Positions 1 to 9,791 are shown, counted from the stretch's first letter. The stretch: DNA of 47,309 nucleotides from Phytophthora quininea (GCA_011947345.1 JAAVTG010000580.1:1-47309), one strand, 5' to 3'. The notes: generated by a model from the letters alone, not told the origin. Numbers and translations: made by a program.

Positions 1-1
1 T

Positions 2-511
2 ACGTATGTCTGCCAACCGGCAGACATAGCGTGGAATCAGCCCTTTAAAACTCGCCTTCGCGGTCAGTGGGTTGCTGAACTTCAACGACAACTTTCCTGT
101 TATTCTGCTGATGAACCTGCACGTCGCCGCAGACGCGCCTCTTTTGATGAAGCTGTTCAAAAAGCACACGAAGGTCTGACACAAAACGAAGCAGCTGAAA
201 ACATTGCCGAGTTGCGCTCGAATTTCGTTGAAACTCCGTTTAAGTTAGATCCACCTCGTCGACCCGAGCTCACGCAATGGATCATGGCTTCTTGGGCTGA
301 TCTTTCGACTGAGACTATCATTAGTGGCTTTGCGAAAGTCGGCCTGACCACTGATCAACGAACAATATCGGAAGATGATGTGTCTGCAGTCGATCTTGAA
401 GCGACAGTGACTGACTTCGAAAATCTGTGTGTTGCTGATGATGAGATCGATTCGGATGATGACATTGACAAGTGCATGGCGGATCTAGAAGACCTAATAG
501 GTACTGAGTAG
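2..511 (+). CDS. pogo-like DDE transposase, C-terminal part (5' cut by window edge)
   Basis: One open frame runs from base 2 to a TAG at 509-511, giving about 169 residues with no start inside the window. It opens with the block TYVCQPADIAWNQPFK, the signature around the last acidic residue of DDE-superfamily endonucleases of the pogo/Tigger (CENP-B-like) type. An arginine-rich stretch follows, then a tail segment (RPELTQWIMASW, then ETIISGF) typical of the C-terminus of these transposases in oomycete genomes, and an Asp/Glu-rich end. The enzyme would cut and join transposon ends. The visible part has no frameshift, so the copy may be fairly young, but its catalytic first two acidic residues lie outside the window. 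A domesticated CENP-B-like gene is an alternative I cannot exclude. Confidence 0.75.
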   Translation, partial: TYVCQPADIAWNQPFKTRLRGQWVAELQRQLSCYSADEPARRRRRASFDEAVQKAHEGLTQNEAAENIAELRSNFVETPFKLDPPRRPELTQWIMASWADLSTETIISGFAKVGLTTDQRTISEDDVSAVDLEATVTDFENLCVADDEIDSDDDIDKCMADLEDLIGTE

Positions 512-554
512 GATACACCAACAAATACACATTCATTACTTGCACGCAAATATT

Positions 555-586
555 GAACTTGACACGCTACGTTACGTATCAAGTTC
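555..586. repeat. perfect 8-bp-arm hairpin
   Basis: GAACTTGA and TCAAGTTC face each other across 16 bases, 44 bp after the transposase stop codon. It could be part of the terminal region of the pogo-like element or a transcript 3'-end hairpin. No target-site duplication was found. Confidence 0.5.
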
Positions 587-592
587 GCACTG

Positions 593-608
593 CCAGCATC
601 ACTGCTGG
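593..608. repeat. small hairpin CCAGCA/TGCTGG
   Basis: Six-base arms separated by four bases, directly after the previous hairpin. Function unknown. Confidence 0.4.
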
Positions 609-719
609 TGACGGCAACTTAGCTGCCACGCTCGTCGTGGCTATCCGCGCTAACATGGCATCGTGCAGCAACACTCCCACGCCAGCCATGGCGTCCTCCA
701 GCACCCACCGTCGTCCTGC

Positions 720-955
720 TCTGCCGACTCCGCCGTCTTGATGTGGGCCGCGGCGGCGTCCTGCTCCGCCATCTTGCAGTGTCCGGTCATGGCGTCCTCC
801 GGCTCCGCCGTCTTGCCGTGGGCGGCGGCCACCTCCAGCTCCGCCGTCTTGCTGTGGGCAGAGGCCGCGTCCTTCTCCCCGTCTTGCTGTGGACCGCGGC
901 GGCGTCCTGCTCCCCATCTTGCTTCGGTGGCTGCGGCGTCGTCCTACTCCGCCTG
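720..955. repeat. degenerate GC-rich minisatellite, unit about 36-39 bp
   Basis: About six diverged units share the pattern C(G/C)CC(G/A)TCTTG, then a GTGG-like block, GCGGC(G), and TCC..CTC. On the minus strand the repeat reads as 12-13 residue units such as KTAEPEDAMTGH and KMAEQDAAAAHI, so it could be a decayed coding minisatellite. At least one frame change interrupts that reading around 870-880. No flanking domain is recognisable, so I do not call a gene. Confidence 0.6.
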
Positions 956-1772
956 GACACGTCTTGTAAAATGGAGCAATTGGTGGGCTAAAAGTTAGCA
1001 GTTGCACAAAAAAGAGCAGCCATCTTTTTCTACCCCGATATGGGCGTGCCGTTAGGACTACGATTATGCGGTAGAGATATGATGTAGTAAAGGTTCATAA
1101 CTATATCGTCATTTCTGGGTATTCTTTGGTTTGTGGTTCTCCAGGCGCTGTCTCTTGGGAAAAGCGCTTGCTGTTGCAAACTCTGTCACCATTTGTCATA
1201 ACATTGGCAGTTGCAGCTAGTAGTGGACCCAATTGTTCTGTTTAGCACAGTACAGCTAGGACTGGGCGTTACAAGTCCCTGGAGAGCACGCAAGCACATC
1301 GCAATCGCGAGACAGACCGCCAACCCTGCACGACATATGGGACCGCGATTGCGCGAAGCCGCGGTCGGCCAGGACTGACGATGCGGCGCTCCGGCGCCGG
1401 GGCGTACGATGGAGAAATGCATCTGTTGAGTGAATCTGTCTAAAATCATGGTCATTTATAGCGACGTCCCCTCGGCGGAGGCGAACAGAGAGGAAATGAT
1501 AACCATTTACTTTCACGGCAAGTACCTGGCAAGGAGGGAGATTCGCTGAAATTTTCGCTGGGTGGAGCAGTGACGAGGCGTGTGTCGAGAACATTTGCTT
1601 CTGTTTGACTATCTCGTTGTATGGTCGCTGGCAGAGCAATGGCAATACAACGCCGTAAAGCGCCGTGACGAGAAGAAGTCAATTCACTGTGTGAGCTATC
1701 TTGTAGACACTGGCCAATTCAAGGATGGAGAGCCCAAGTACACTAACACAAACGCGATCGTCAAAATGTATA
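956..1772. other. unrecognised sequence left of the tRNA array
   Basis: Several short open frames exist on both strands, but none shows a recognisable domain, codon pattern or conserved motif. The stretch is unique within the window and ends abruptly where the array repeat starts at about 1773. Confidence 0.5.
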
Positions 1773-1829
1773 GTTGTTTCGGCGCTCGTAAACAGCGTGC
1801 GGGAGCGCGTGACGAGGCGGGAGGTCCCC

Positions 1830-1839
1830 GTATCGATAC
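1830..1839. promoter_or_regulatory. 10-bp palindrome GTATCGATAC in every spacer
   Basis: A perfect palindrome centred about 164 bp upstream of the tRNA recurs once per unit; the copy before tRNA 1 is given. It could be a protein-binding site, but it may be kept only by homogenisation of the whole unit. No function is shown. Confidence 0.3.
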
Positions 1840-2005
1840 CGGTTTGGCGCGTTTGACGGGCGATTTCTGGGGACACAGAGGGCCGAGAGAGGTGGCGATG
1901 GTAGCATCTCGCAGCTGGAGAGCGCGTGGTTGCGCGCGTGTAGGTTTGGTGTACGTTTGCGCGATTTTGTGTCCGAGTGGGATGAGTGAGTTAGAGCTAG
2001 CACTT

Positions 2006-2016
2006 TGGCGCAGAGG
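2006..2016 (+). promoter_or_regulatory. A box of tRNA copy 1 (Pol III internal promoter)
   Basis: TGGCGCAGAGG at tRNA bases 8-18 fits the eukaryotic A-box consensus TGGCNNAGTGG, with A for T. It binds TFIIIC and is present unchanged in all 47 copies. Confidence 0.85.
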
Positions 2017-2048
2017 AAGCGTGTTGGGCTCATAACCCAAAGGTCGTT

Positions 2049-2059
2049 GGATCGAGACC
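2049..2059 (+). promoter_or_regulatory. B box of tRNA copy 1 (Pol III internal promoter)
   Basis: GGATCGAGACC at tRNA bases 51-61 corresponds to the B-box consensus GGTTCGANNCC with A54, the form typical of eukaryotic initiator tRNA genes. Confidence 0.85.
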
Positions 2060-2072
2060 AACAAGTGCTATC

Positions 2073-2076
2073 TTTT
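2073..2076 (+). terminator. Pol III terminator T-run after tRNA copy 1
   Basis: TTTT begins three bases after the tRNA end. A second T4-T5 run (in CCTCTTTTGCAG) lies about 13 bp further on and could act as a back-up. Confidence 0.8.
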
Positions 2077-2551
2077 GTCTGTGCCTCTTTTGCAGCTCGC
2101 CGCATCGAAATTAGACCCACAGGCACGCTCGAGGGTCCTAGCACACGGCTACCGTCGCTCAGGGACGACGTGTTGGTCGGAGGTACGCTGGAGCGAGCGT
2201 TGGTGTTGGCCGCGCTTGTGTCCACGACACTCGACGCGCGTTCACGCTGTGAGTTCCGCTGCGCGCCTCTGACGCAAGAACAGACCCATATAGTGTGTGT
2301 GTGGACGTCCTGCGGTACGTAGCCGTTGTTTCAGCGCTCGTAAACAGCGTGCGGGAGCGCGTGACGAGGCGGGAGGTCCCCGTATCGATACCGGTTTGGC
2401 GCGTTTGACGGGCGATTTCTGGGGACACAGAGGGCCGAGAGAGGTGGCGATGGTAGCATCTCGCAGCTGGAGAGCGCGTGGTTGCGCGCGTGTAGGTTTG
2501 GTGTACGTTTGCGCGATTTTTGTGTCCGAGTGGGATGAGTGAGTTAGAGCT

Positions 2552-2623
2552 AGCACTTTGGCGCAGAGGAAGCGTGTTGGGCTCATAACCCAAAGGTCGT
2601 TGGATCGAGACCAACAAGTGCTA
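2552..2623 (+). tRNA. tRNA-iMet: initiator tRNA-Met(CAU), copy 2
   Basis: Same 72-nt sequence. The proximal T-run is only TTT; back-up T4 downstream. Class A spacer; next copy after 551 bp. Confidence 0.95.
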
Positions 2624-3102
2624 TCTTTGTCTGTGCCTCTTTTGCAGCTCGCCGCATCGAAATTAGACCCACAGGCACGCTCGAGGGTCCTAGCACACGG
2701 CTACCGTCGCTCAGGGACGACGTGTTGGTCGGAGGTACGCTGGAGCGAGCGTTGGTGTTGGCCGCGCTTGTGTCCACGACACTCGACGCGCGTTCACGCT
2801 GTGAGTTCCGCTGCGCGCCTCTGACGCAAGAACAGACCCATATAGTGTGTGTGTGGACGTCCTGCGGTACGTAGCCGTTGTTTCAGCGCTCGTAAACAGC
2901 GTGCGGAAGCGCGTGACGAGGCGGAGGTCCCCGTATCGATACCGGTTTGGCGCGTTTGACGGGCGATTTCTGGGGACACAGAAGGCCGAGAGAGGTGGCG
3001 ATGGTAGCATCTCGCAGCTGGAGAGCGCGTGGTTGCGCGCGTGTAGGTTTGGTGTGCGTTTGCGCGATTTTTGTGTCCGAGTGGGATGAGTGAGTTAGAG
3101 CT

Positions 3103-3174
3103 AGCACTTTGGCGCAGAGGAAGCGTGTTGGGCTCATAACCCAAAGGTCGTTGGATCGAGACCAACAAGTGCTA
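3103..3174 (+). tRNA. tRNA-iMet: initiator tRNA-Met(CAU), copy 3
   Basis: Identical gene. Proximal T-run TTT, distal run T5. Next copy after 553 bp. Confidence 0.95.
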
Positions 3175-3655
3175 TCTTTGTCTGTGCCTCTTTTTGCAGC
3201 TCGCCGCATCGAAATTAGACCCACAGGCACGCTCGAGGGTCCTAGCACACGGCTACCGTCGCTCAGGGACGACGTGTTGGTCGGAGGTACGCTGGAGCGA
3301 GCGTTGGTGTTGGCCGCGCTTGTGTCCACGACACTCGACGCGCGTTCACGCTGTGAGTTCCGCTGCGCGCCTCTGACGCAAGAACAGACCCATATAGTGT
3401 GTGTGTGGACGTCCTGCGGTACGTAGCCGTTGTTTCAGCGCTCGTAAACAGCGTGCGGAAGCGCGTGACGAGGCGGGAGGTCCCCGTATCGATACCGGTT
3501 TGGCGCGTTTGACGGGCGATTTCTGGGGACACAGAAGGCCGAGAGAGGTGGCGATGGTAGCATCTCGCAGCTGGAGAGCGCGTGGTTGCGCGCGTGTAGG
3601 TTTGGTGTGCGTTTGCGCGATTTTTGTGTCCGAGTGGGATGAGTGAGTTAGAGCT

Positions 3656-3727
3656 AGCACTTTGGCGCAGAGGAAGCGTGTTGGGCTCATAACCCAAAGG
3701 TCGTTGGATCGAGACCAACAAGTGCTA
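3656..3727 (+). tRNA. tRNA-iMet: initiator tRNA-Met(CAU), copy 4
   Basis: Identical gene. Proximal T-run TTT. Next copy after 552 bp. Confidence 0.95.
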
Positions 3728-4207
3728 TCTTTGTCTGTGCCTCTTTTGCAGCTCGCCGCATCGAAATTAGACCCACAGGCACGCTCGAGGGTCCTAGCAC
3801 ACGGCTACCGTCGCTCAGGGACGACGTGTTGGTCGGAGGTACGCTGGAGCGAGCGTTGGTGTTGGCCGCGCTTGTGTCCACGACACTCGACGCGCGTTCA
3901 CGCTGTGAGTTCCGCTGCGCGCCTCTGACGCAAGAACAGACCCATATAGTGTGTGTGTGGACGTCCTGCGGTACGTAGCCGTTGTTTCAGCGCTCGTAAA
4001 CAGCGTGCGGAAGCGCGTGACGAGGCGGGAGGTCCCCGTATCGATACCGGTTTGGCGCGTTTGACGGGCGATTTCTGGGGACACAGAAGGCCGAGAGAGG
4101 TGGCGATGGTAGCATCTCGCAGCTGGAGAGCGCGTGGTTGCGCGCGTGTAGGTTTGGTGTGCGTTTGCGCGATTTTTGTGTCCGAGTGGGATGAGTGAGT
4201 TAGAGCT

Positions 4208-4279
4208 AGCACTTTGGCGCAGAGGAAGCGTGTTGGGCTCATAACCCAAAGGTCGTTGGATCGAGACCAACAAGTGCTA
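4208..4279 (+). tRNA. tRNA-iMet: initiator tRNA-Met(CAU), copy 5
   Basis: Identical gene, T4 terminator. First spacer with the shorter GT run. Next copy after 551 bp. Confidence 0.95.
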
Positions 4280-4758
4280 TCTTTTGTCTGTGCCTCTTTT
4301 GCAGCTCGCCGCATCGAAATTAGACCCACAGGCACGCTCGAGGGTCCTAGCACACGGCTACCGTCGCTCAGGGACGACGTGTTGGTCGGAGGTACGCTGG
4401 AGCGAGCGTTGGTGTTGGCCGCGCTTGTGTCCACGACACTCGACGCGCGTTCACGCTGTGAGTTCCGCTGCGCGCCTCTGACGCAAGAACAGACCCATAT
4501 AGTGTGTGTGGACGTCCTGCGGTACGTAGCCGTTGTTTCAGCGCTCGTAAACAGCGTGCGGAAGCGCGTGACGAGGCGGGAGGTCCCCGTATCGATACCG
4601 GTTTGGCGCGTTTGACGGGCGATTTCTGGGGACACAGAAGGCCGAGAGAGGTGGCGATGGTAGCATCTCGCAGCTGGAGAGCGCGTGGTTGCGCGCGTGT
4701 AGGTTTGGTGTGCGTTTGCGCGATTTTTGTGTCCGAGTGGGATGAGTGAGTTAGAGCT

Positions 4759-4830
4759 AGCACTTTGGCGCAGAGGAAGCGTGTTGGGCTCATAACCCAA
4801 AGGTCGTTGGATCGAGACCAACAAGTGCTA
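4759..4830 (+). tRNA. tRNA-iMet: initiator tRNA-Met(CAU), copy 6
   Basis: Identical gene, T4 terminator. Its spacer has private changes (GACGCAGAAC; GGCAGGAGGTCCCG). Next copy after 551 bp. Confidence 0.95.
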
Positions 4831-5309
4831 TCTTTTGTCTGTGCCTCTTTTGCAGCTCGCCGCATCGAAATTAGACCCACAGGCACGCTCGAGGGTCCTA
4901 GCACACGGCTACCGTCGCTCAGGGACGACGTGTTGGTCGGAGGTACGCTGGAGCGAGCGTTGGTGTTGGCCGCGCTTGTGTCCACGACACTCGACGCGCG
5001 TTCACGCTGTGAGTTCCGCTGCGCGCCTCTGACGCAGAACAGACCCATATAGTGTGTGTGTGGACGTCCTGCGGTACGTAGCCGTTGTTTCAGCGCTCGT
5101 AAACAGCGTGCGGAAGCGCGTGACGAGGCAGGAGGTCCCGTATCGATACCGGTTTGGCGCGTTTGACGGGCGATTTCTGGGGACACAGAAGGCCGAGAGA
5201 GGTGGCGATGGTAGCATCTCGCAGCTGGAGAGCGCGTGGTTGCGCGCGTGTAGGTTTGGTGTGCGTTTGCGCGATTTTTGTGTCCGAGTGGGATGAGTGA
5301 GTTAGAGCT

Positions 5310-5381
5310 AGCACTTTGGCGCAGAGGAAGCGTGTTGGGCTCATAACCCAAAGGTCGTTGGATCGAGACCAACAAGTGCTA
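5310..5381 (+). tRNA. tRNA-iMet: initiator tRNA-Met(CAU), copy 7
   Basis: Identical gene, T4 terminator. Spacer has T4 rather than T5 in GCGATTTTG before copy 8. Next copy after 550 bp. Confidence 0.95.
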
Positions 5382-5859
5382 TCTTTTGTCTGTGCCTCTT
5401 TTGCAGCTCGCCGCATCGAAATTAGACCCACAGGCACGCTCGAGGGTCCTAGCACACGGCTACCGTCGCTCAGGGACGACGTGTTGGTCGGAGGTACGCT
5501 GGAGCGAGCGTTGGTGTTGGCCGCGCTTGTGTCCACGACACTCGACGCGCGTTCACGCTGTGAGTTCCGCTGCGCGCCTCTGACGCAAGAACAGACCCAT
5601 ATAGTGTGTGTGGACGTCCTGCGGTACGTAGCCGTTGTTTCAGCGCTCGTAAACAGCGTGCGGAAGCGCGTGACGAGGCGGGAGGTCCCCGTATCGATAC
5701 CGGTTTGGCGCGTTTGACGGGCGATTTCTGGGGACACAGAAGGCCGAGAGAGGTGGCGATGGTAGCATCTCGCAGCTGGAGAGCGCGTGGTTGCGCGCGT
5801 GTAGGTTTGGTGTGCGTTTGCGCGATTTTGTGTCCGAGTGGGATGAGTGAGTTAGAGCT

Positions 5860-5931
5860 AGCACTTTGGCGCAGAGGAAGCGTGTTGGGCTCATAACCCA
5901 AAGGTCGTTGGATCGAGACCAACAAGTGCTA
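5860..5931 (+). tRNA. tRNA-iMet: initiator tRNA-Met(CAU), copy 8
   Basis: Identical gene, T4 terminator. Spacer lacks one G in GTGTGACGTCC. Next copy after 552 bp. Confidence 0.95.
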
Positions 5932-6411
5932 TCTTTTGTCTGTGCCTCTTTTGCAGCTCGCCGCATCGAAATTAGACCCACAGGCACGCTCGAGGGTCCT
6001 AGCACACGGCTACCGTCGCTCAGGGACGACGTGTTGGTCGGAGGTACGCTGGAGCGAGCGTTGGTGTTGGCCGCGCTTGTGTCCACGACACTCGACGCGC
6101 GTTCACGCTGTGAGTTCCGCTGCGCGCCTCTGACGCAAGAACAGACCCATATAGTGTGTGTGTGACGTCCTGCGGTACGTAGCCGTTGTTTCAGCGCTCG
6201 TAAACAGCGTGCGGAAGCGCGTGACGAGGCGGGAGGTCCCCGTATCGATACCGGTTTGGCGCGTTTGACGGGCGATTTCTGGGGACACAGAAGGCCGAGA
6301 GAGGTGGCGATGGTAGCATCTCGCAGCTGGAGAGCGCGTGGTTGCGCGCGTGTAGGTTTGGTGTGCGTTTGCGCGATTTTTGTGTCCGAGTGGGATGAGT
6401 GAGTTAGAGCT

Positions 6412-6483
6412 AGCACTTTGGCGCAGAGGAAGCGTGTTGGGCTCATAACCCAAAGGTCGTTGGATCGAGACCAACAAGTGCTA
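6412..6483 (+). tRNA. tRNA-iMet: initiator tRNA-Met(CAU), copy 9
   Basis: Identical gene, T4 terminator, distal run T5. Longest class A unit: next copy after 554 bp. Confidence 0.95.
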
Positions 6484-6965
6484 TCTTTTGTCTGTGCCTC
6501 TTTTTGCAGCTCGCCGCATCGAAATTAGACCCACAGGCACGCTCGAGGGTCCTAGCACACGGCTACCGTCGCTCAGGGACGACGTGTTGGTCGGAGGTAC
6601 GCTGGAGCGAGCGTTGGTGTTGGCCGCGCTTGTGTCCACGACACTCGACGCGCGTTCACGCTGTGAGTTCCGCTGCGCGCCTCTGACGCAAGAACAGACC
6701 CATATAGTGTGTGTGTGGACGTCCTGCGGTACGTAGCCGTTGTTTCAGCGCTCGTAAACAGCGTGCGGAAGCGCGTGACGAGGCGGGAGGTCCCCGTATC
6801 GATACCGGTTTGGCGCGTTTGACGGGCGATTTCTGGGGACACAGAAGGCCGAGAGAGGTGGCGATGGTAGCATCTCGCAGCTGGAGAGCGCGTGGTTGCG
6901 CGCGTGTAGGTTTGGTGTGCGTTTGCGCGATTTTTGTGTCCGAGTGGGATGAGTGAGTTAGAGCT

Positions 6966-7037
6966 AGCACTTTGGCGCAGAGGAAGCGTGTTGGGCTCAT
7001 AACCCAAAGGTCGTTGGATCGAGACCAACAAGTGCTA
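6966..7037 (+). tRNA. tRNA-iMet: initiator tRNA-Met(CAU), copy 10
   Basis: Identical gene, T4 terminator. Next copy after 551 bp. Confidence 0.95.
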
Positions 7038-7516
7038 TCTTTTGTCTGTGCCTCTTTTGCAGCTCGCCGCATCGAAATTAGACCCACAGGCACGCTCGAG
7101 GGTCCTAGCACACGGCTACCGTCGCTCAGGGACGACGTGTTGGTCGGAGGTACGCTGGAGCGAGCGTTGGTGTTGGCCGCGCTTGTGTCCACGACACTCG
7201 ACGCGCGTTCACGCTGTGAGTTCCGCTGCGCGCCTCTGACGCAAGAACAGACCCATATAGTGTGTGTGGACGTCCTGCGGTACGTAGCCGTTGTTTCAGC
7301 GCTCGTAAACAGCGTGCGGAAGCGCGTGACGAGGCGGGAGGTCCCCGTATCGATACCGGTTTGGCGCGTTTGACGGGCGATTTCTGGGGACACAGAAGGC
7401 CGAGAGAGGTGGCGATGGTAGCATCTCGCAGCTGGAGAGCGCGTGGTTGCGCGCGTGTAGGTTTGGTGTGCGTTTGCGCGATTTTTGTGTCCGAGTGGGA
7501 TGAGTGAGTTAGAGCT

Positions 7517-7588
7517 AGCACTTTGGCGCAGAGGAAGCGTGTTGGGCTCATAACCCAAAGGTCGTTGGATCGAGACCAACAAGTGCTA
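7517..7588 (+). tRNA. tRNA-iMet: initiator tRNA-Met(CAU), copy 11
   Basis: Identical gene, proximal T-run TTT. Its spacer shows the first B-class variants. Next copy after 549 bp. Confidence 0.95.
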
Positions 7589-8065
7589 TCTTTGTCTGTG
7601 CCTCTTTTGCAGCTCGCCGCATCGAAATTAGACCCACAGGCACGCTCGAGGGTCCTAGCACACGGCTACCGTCACTCAGGGACGACGTGTTGGTCGGAGG
7701 TACGCTGGAGCGAGCGTTGGTGTTGGCCGCGCTTGTGTCCACGACACTCGACGCGCGTTCACGCTGTGAGTTCCGCTGCGCGCCTCTGACGCAAGAACAG
7801 ACCCATATAGTGTGTGTGGACGTCCTGCGGACGTAGCCGTTGTTTCAGCGCTCGTAAACAGCGTGCGGAAGCGCGTGACGAGGCGGGAGGTCCCCGTATC
7901 GATACCGGTTTGGCGCGTTTGACGGGCGATTTCTGGGGACACAGAGGGCCGAGAGAGGTGGCGATGGTAGCATCTCGCAGCTGGAGAGCGCGTGGTTGCG
8001 CGCGTGTAGGTTTGGTGTGCGTTTGCGCGATTTTTGTGTCCGAGTGGGATGAGTGAGTTAGAGCT

Positions 8066-8137
8066 AGCACTTTGGCGCAGAGGAAGCGTGTTGGGCTCAT
8101 AACCCAAAGGTCGTTGGATCGAGACCAACAAGTGCTA
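8066..8137 (+). tRNA. tRNA-iMet: initiator tRNA-Met(CAU), copy 12
   Basis: Identical gene, T4 terminator, hybrid A/B spacer. Next copy after 549 bp. Confidence 0.95.
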
Positions 8138-8614
8138 TCTTTTGTCTGTGCCTCTTTTGCAGCTCGCCGCATCGAAATTAGACCCACAGGCACGCTCGAG
8201 GGTCCTAGCACACGGCTACCGTCACTCAGGGACGACGTGTTGGTCGGAGGTACGCTGCAGCGAGCGTTGGTGTTGGCCGCGCTTGTGTCCACGACACTCG
8301 ACGCGCGTTCACGCTGTGAGTTCCGCTGCGCGCCTCTGACGCAAGAACAGACCCATATAGTGTGTGTGGACGTCCTGGGACGTAGCCGTTGTTTCAGCGC
8401 TCGTAAACAGCGTGCGGAAGCGCGTGACGAGGCGGGAGGTCCCCGTATCGATACCGGTTTGGCGCGTTTGACGGGCGATTTCTGGGGACACAGAGGGCCG
8501 AGAGAGGTGGCGATGGTAGCATCTCGCAGCTGGAGAGCGCGTGGTTGTGCGCGTGTAGGTTTGGTGCGCGTTTGCGCGATTTTTGTGTCCGAGTGGGATG
8601 AGTGAGTTAGAGCT

Positions 8615-8686
8615 AGCACTTTGGCGCAGAGGAAGCGTGTTGGGCTCATAACCCAAAGGTCGTTGGATCGAGACCAACAAGTGCTA
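8615..8686 (+). tRNA. tRNA-iMet: initiator tRNA-Met(CAU), copy 13
   Basis: Identical gene, proximal T-run TTT. Spacer is B-like but lacks the 9-bp insertion. Next copy after 548 bp. Confidence 0.95.
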
Positions 8687-9162
8687 TCTTTGTCTGTGCC
8701 TCTTTTGCAGCTCGCCGCATCGAAATTAGACCCACAGGCACGCTCGAGGGTCCTAGCACACGGCTACCGTCACTCAGGGACGACGTGTTGGTCGGAGGGA
8801 CGCTGCAGCGAGCGTTGGTGTTGGCCGGGCTTGTGTCCACGACACTCGACGCGCGTTCACGCTGTGAGTTCCGCTGCGCGCCTCTGACGCAAGAACAGAC
8901 CCATATAGTGTGTGTGGACGTCCTGGGACGTAGCCGTTGTTTCAGCGCTCGTAAACAGCGTGCGGAAGCGCGTGACGAGGCGGGAGGTCCCCGTATCGAT
9001 ACCGGTTTGGCGCGTTTGACGGGCGATTTCTGGGGACACAGAGGGCCGAGAGAGGTGGCGATGGTAGCATCTCGCAGCTGGAGAGCGCGTGGTTGTGCGC
9101 GTGTAGGTTTGGTGCGCGTTTGCGCGATTTTTGTGTCCGAGTGGGATGAGTGAGTTAGAGCT

Positions 9163-9234
9163 AGCACTTTGGCGCAGAGGAAGCGTGTTGGGCTCATAAC
9201 CCAAAGGTCGTTGGATCGAGACCAACAAGTGCTA
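9163..9234 (+). tRNA. tRNA-iMet: initiator tRNA-Met(CAU), copy 14
   Basis: Identical gene, T4 terminator. First spacer with the AGGAGAGAA insertion. Next copy after 557 bp. Confidence 0.95.
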
Positions 9235-9719
9235 TCTTTTGTCTGTGCCTCTTTTGCAGCTCGCCGCATCGAAAGGAGAGAAATTAGACCCACAGGCACG
9301 CTCGAGGGTCCTAGCACACGGCTACCGTCACTCAGGGACGACGTGTTGGTCGGAGGACGCTGCAGCGAGCGTTGGTGTTGGCCGGGCTTGTGTCCACGAC
9401 ACTCGACGCGCGTTCACGCTGTGAGTTCCGCTGCGCGCCTCTGACGCAAGAACAGACCCATATAGTGTGTGTGGACGTCCTGGGACGTAGCCGTTGTTTC
9501 AGCGCTCGTAAACAGCGTGCGGAAGCGCGTGACGAGGCGGGAGGTCCCCGTATCGATACCGGTTTGGCGCGTTTGACGGGCGATTTCTGGGGACACAGAG
9601 GGCCGAGAGAGGTGGCGATGGTAGCATCTCGCAGCTGGAGAGCGCGTGGTTGTGCGCGTGTAGGTTTGGTGCGCGTTTGCGCGATTTTTGTGTCCGAGTG
9701 GGATGAGTGAGTTAGAGCT

Positions 9720-9791
9720 AGCACTTTGGCGCAGAGGAAGCGTGTTGGGCTCATAACCCAAAGGTCGTTGGATCGAGACCAACAAGTGCTA
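9720..9791 (+). tRNA. tRNA-iMet: initiator tRNA-Met(CAU), copy 15
   Basis: Identical gene, T4 terminator, standard class B spacer; next copy after 558 bp. Confidence 0.95.

Larger units (their letters stand above)
1999..2070 (+). tRNA. tRNA-iMet: initiator tRNA-Met(CAU), copy 1
   Basis: The 72 bases fold into a full cloverleaf. The acceptor stem AGCACTT/AAGTGCT has discriminator A, the D stem is GCGC/GCGT, the anticodon stem TTGGG/CCCAA encloses loop CTCATAA (anticodon CAT), the variable loop has five bases, and the T stem GTTGG/CCAAC has loop ATCGAGA. Three features mark it as the initiator rather than elongator: A1-U72 as first pair, three stacked G-C pairs at the base of the anticodon stem, and A54 with A60 in the T loop. 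The human initiator tRNA has the same GGCGCAG D-arm block and the same GGATCGA T-arm block. There is no intron, and CCA is not encoded. It delivers the first methionine in translation with eIF2-GTP. The spacer upstream is partial (226 bp). Terminator T4; next copy after 553 bp. Confidence 0.97.
1773..7588 (+). repeat. left flank of array, spacer class A
   Basis: Class A spacers (about 552 bp units) carry CGTCGCTCAGG, CTGGAGCG, GGCCGCGC, CTGCGGTACGTAG and no 9-bp insertion. The first two spacer regions (before copies 1 and 2) differ slightly (GAGGGCCGAG, GGGAGCGCG, GTGTACG), as expected for less homogenised array ends. A GT-dinucleotide run after CATATA varies by two bases between units. Confidence 0.9.
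7589..9234 (+). repeat. A-to-B transition units
   Basis: B-class variants accumulate unit by unit. After copy 11: CGTCACTCAGG, CTGCGGACGTAG and GAGGGCCG. After copy 12: CTGCAGCG, CTGGGACG, GGTTGTGCG and GGTGCGCG. After copy 13: GGAGGGACG and GGCCGGGC. The 9-bp AGGAGAGAA insertion appears first after copy 14. Confidence 0.9.

Noticed and set aside
579..1007. 142-codon minus-strand gene over the minisatellite
   Set aside because: Composition follows the GC-rich repeat in a frame different from the repeat's own regular reading; no domain.
1999..2070. Elongator tRNA-Met
   Set aside because: A1-U72, the triple G-C anticodon-stem base and A54/A60 are initiator marks.
2454..2465. TGGTAGCA in each spacer as a retroelement primer-binding site for the initiator tRNA
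   Set aside because: Only eight bases match the complement of the tRNA 3' end; the next bases diverge and no LTR precedes it.
2071..2551. A second small RNA (5S rRNA, snRNA or another tRNA) in the spacer
   Set aside because: No second A box/B box pair, 5S internal control region or snRNA-like motif found on either strand.
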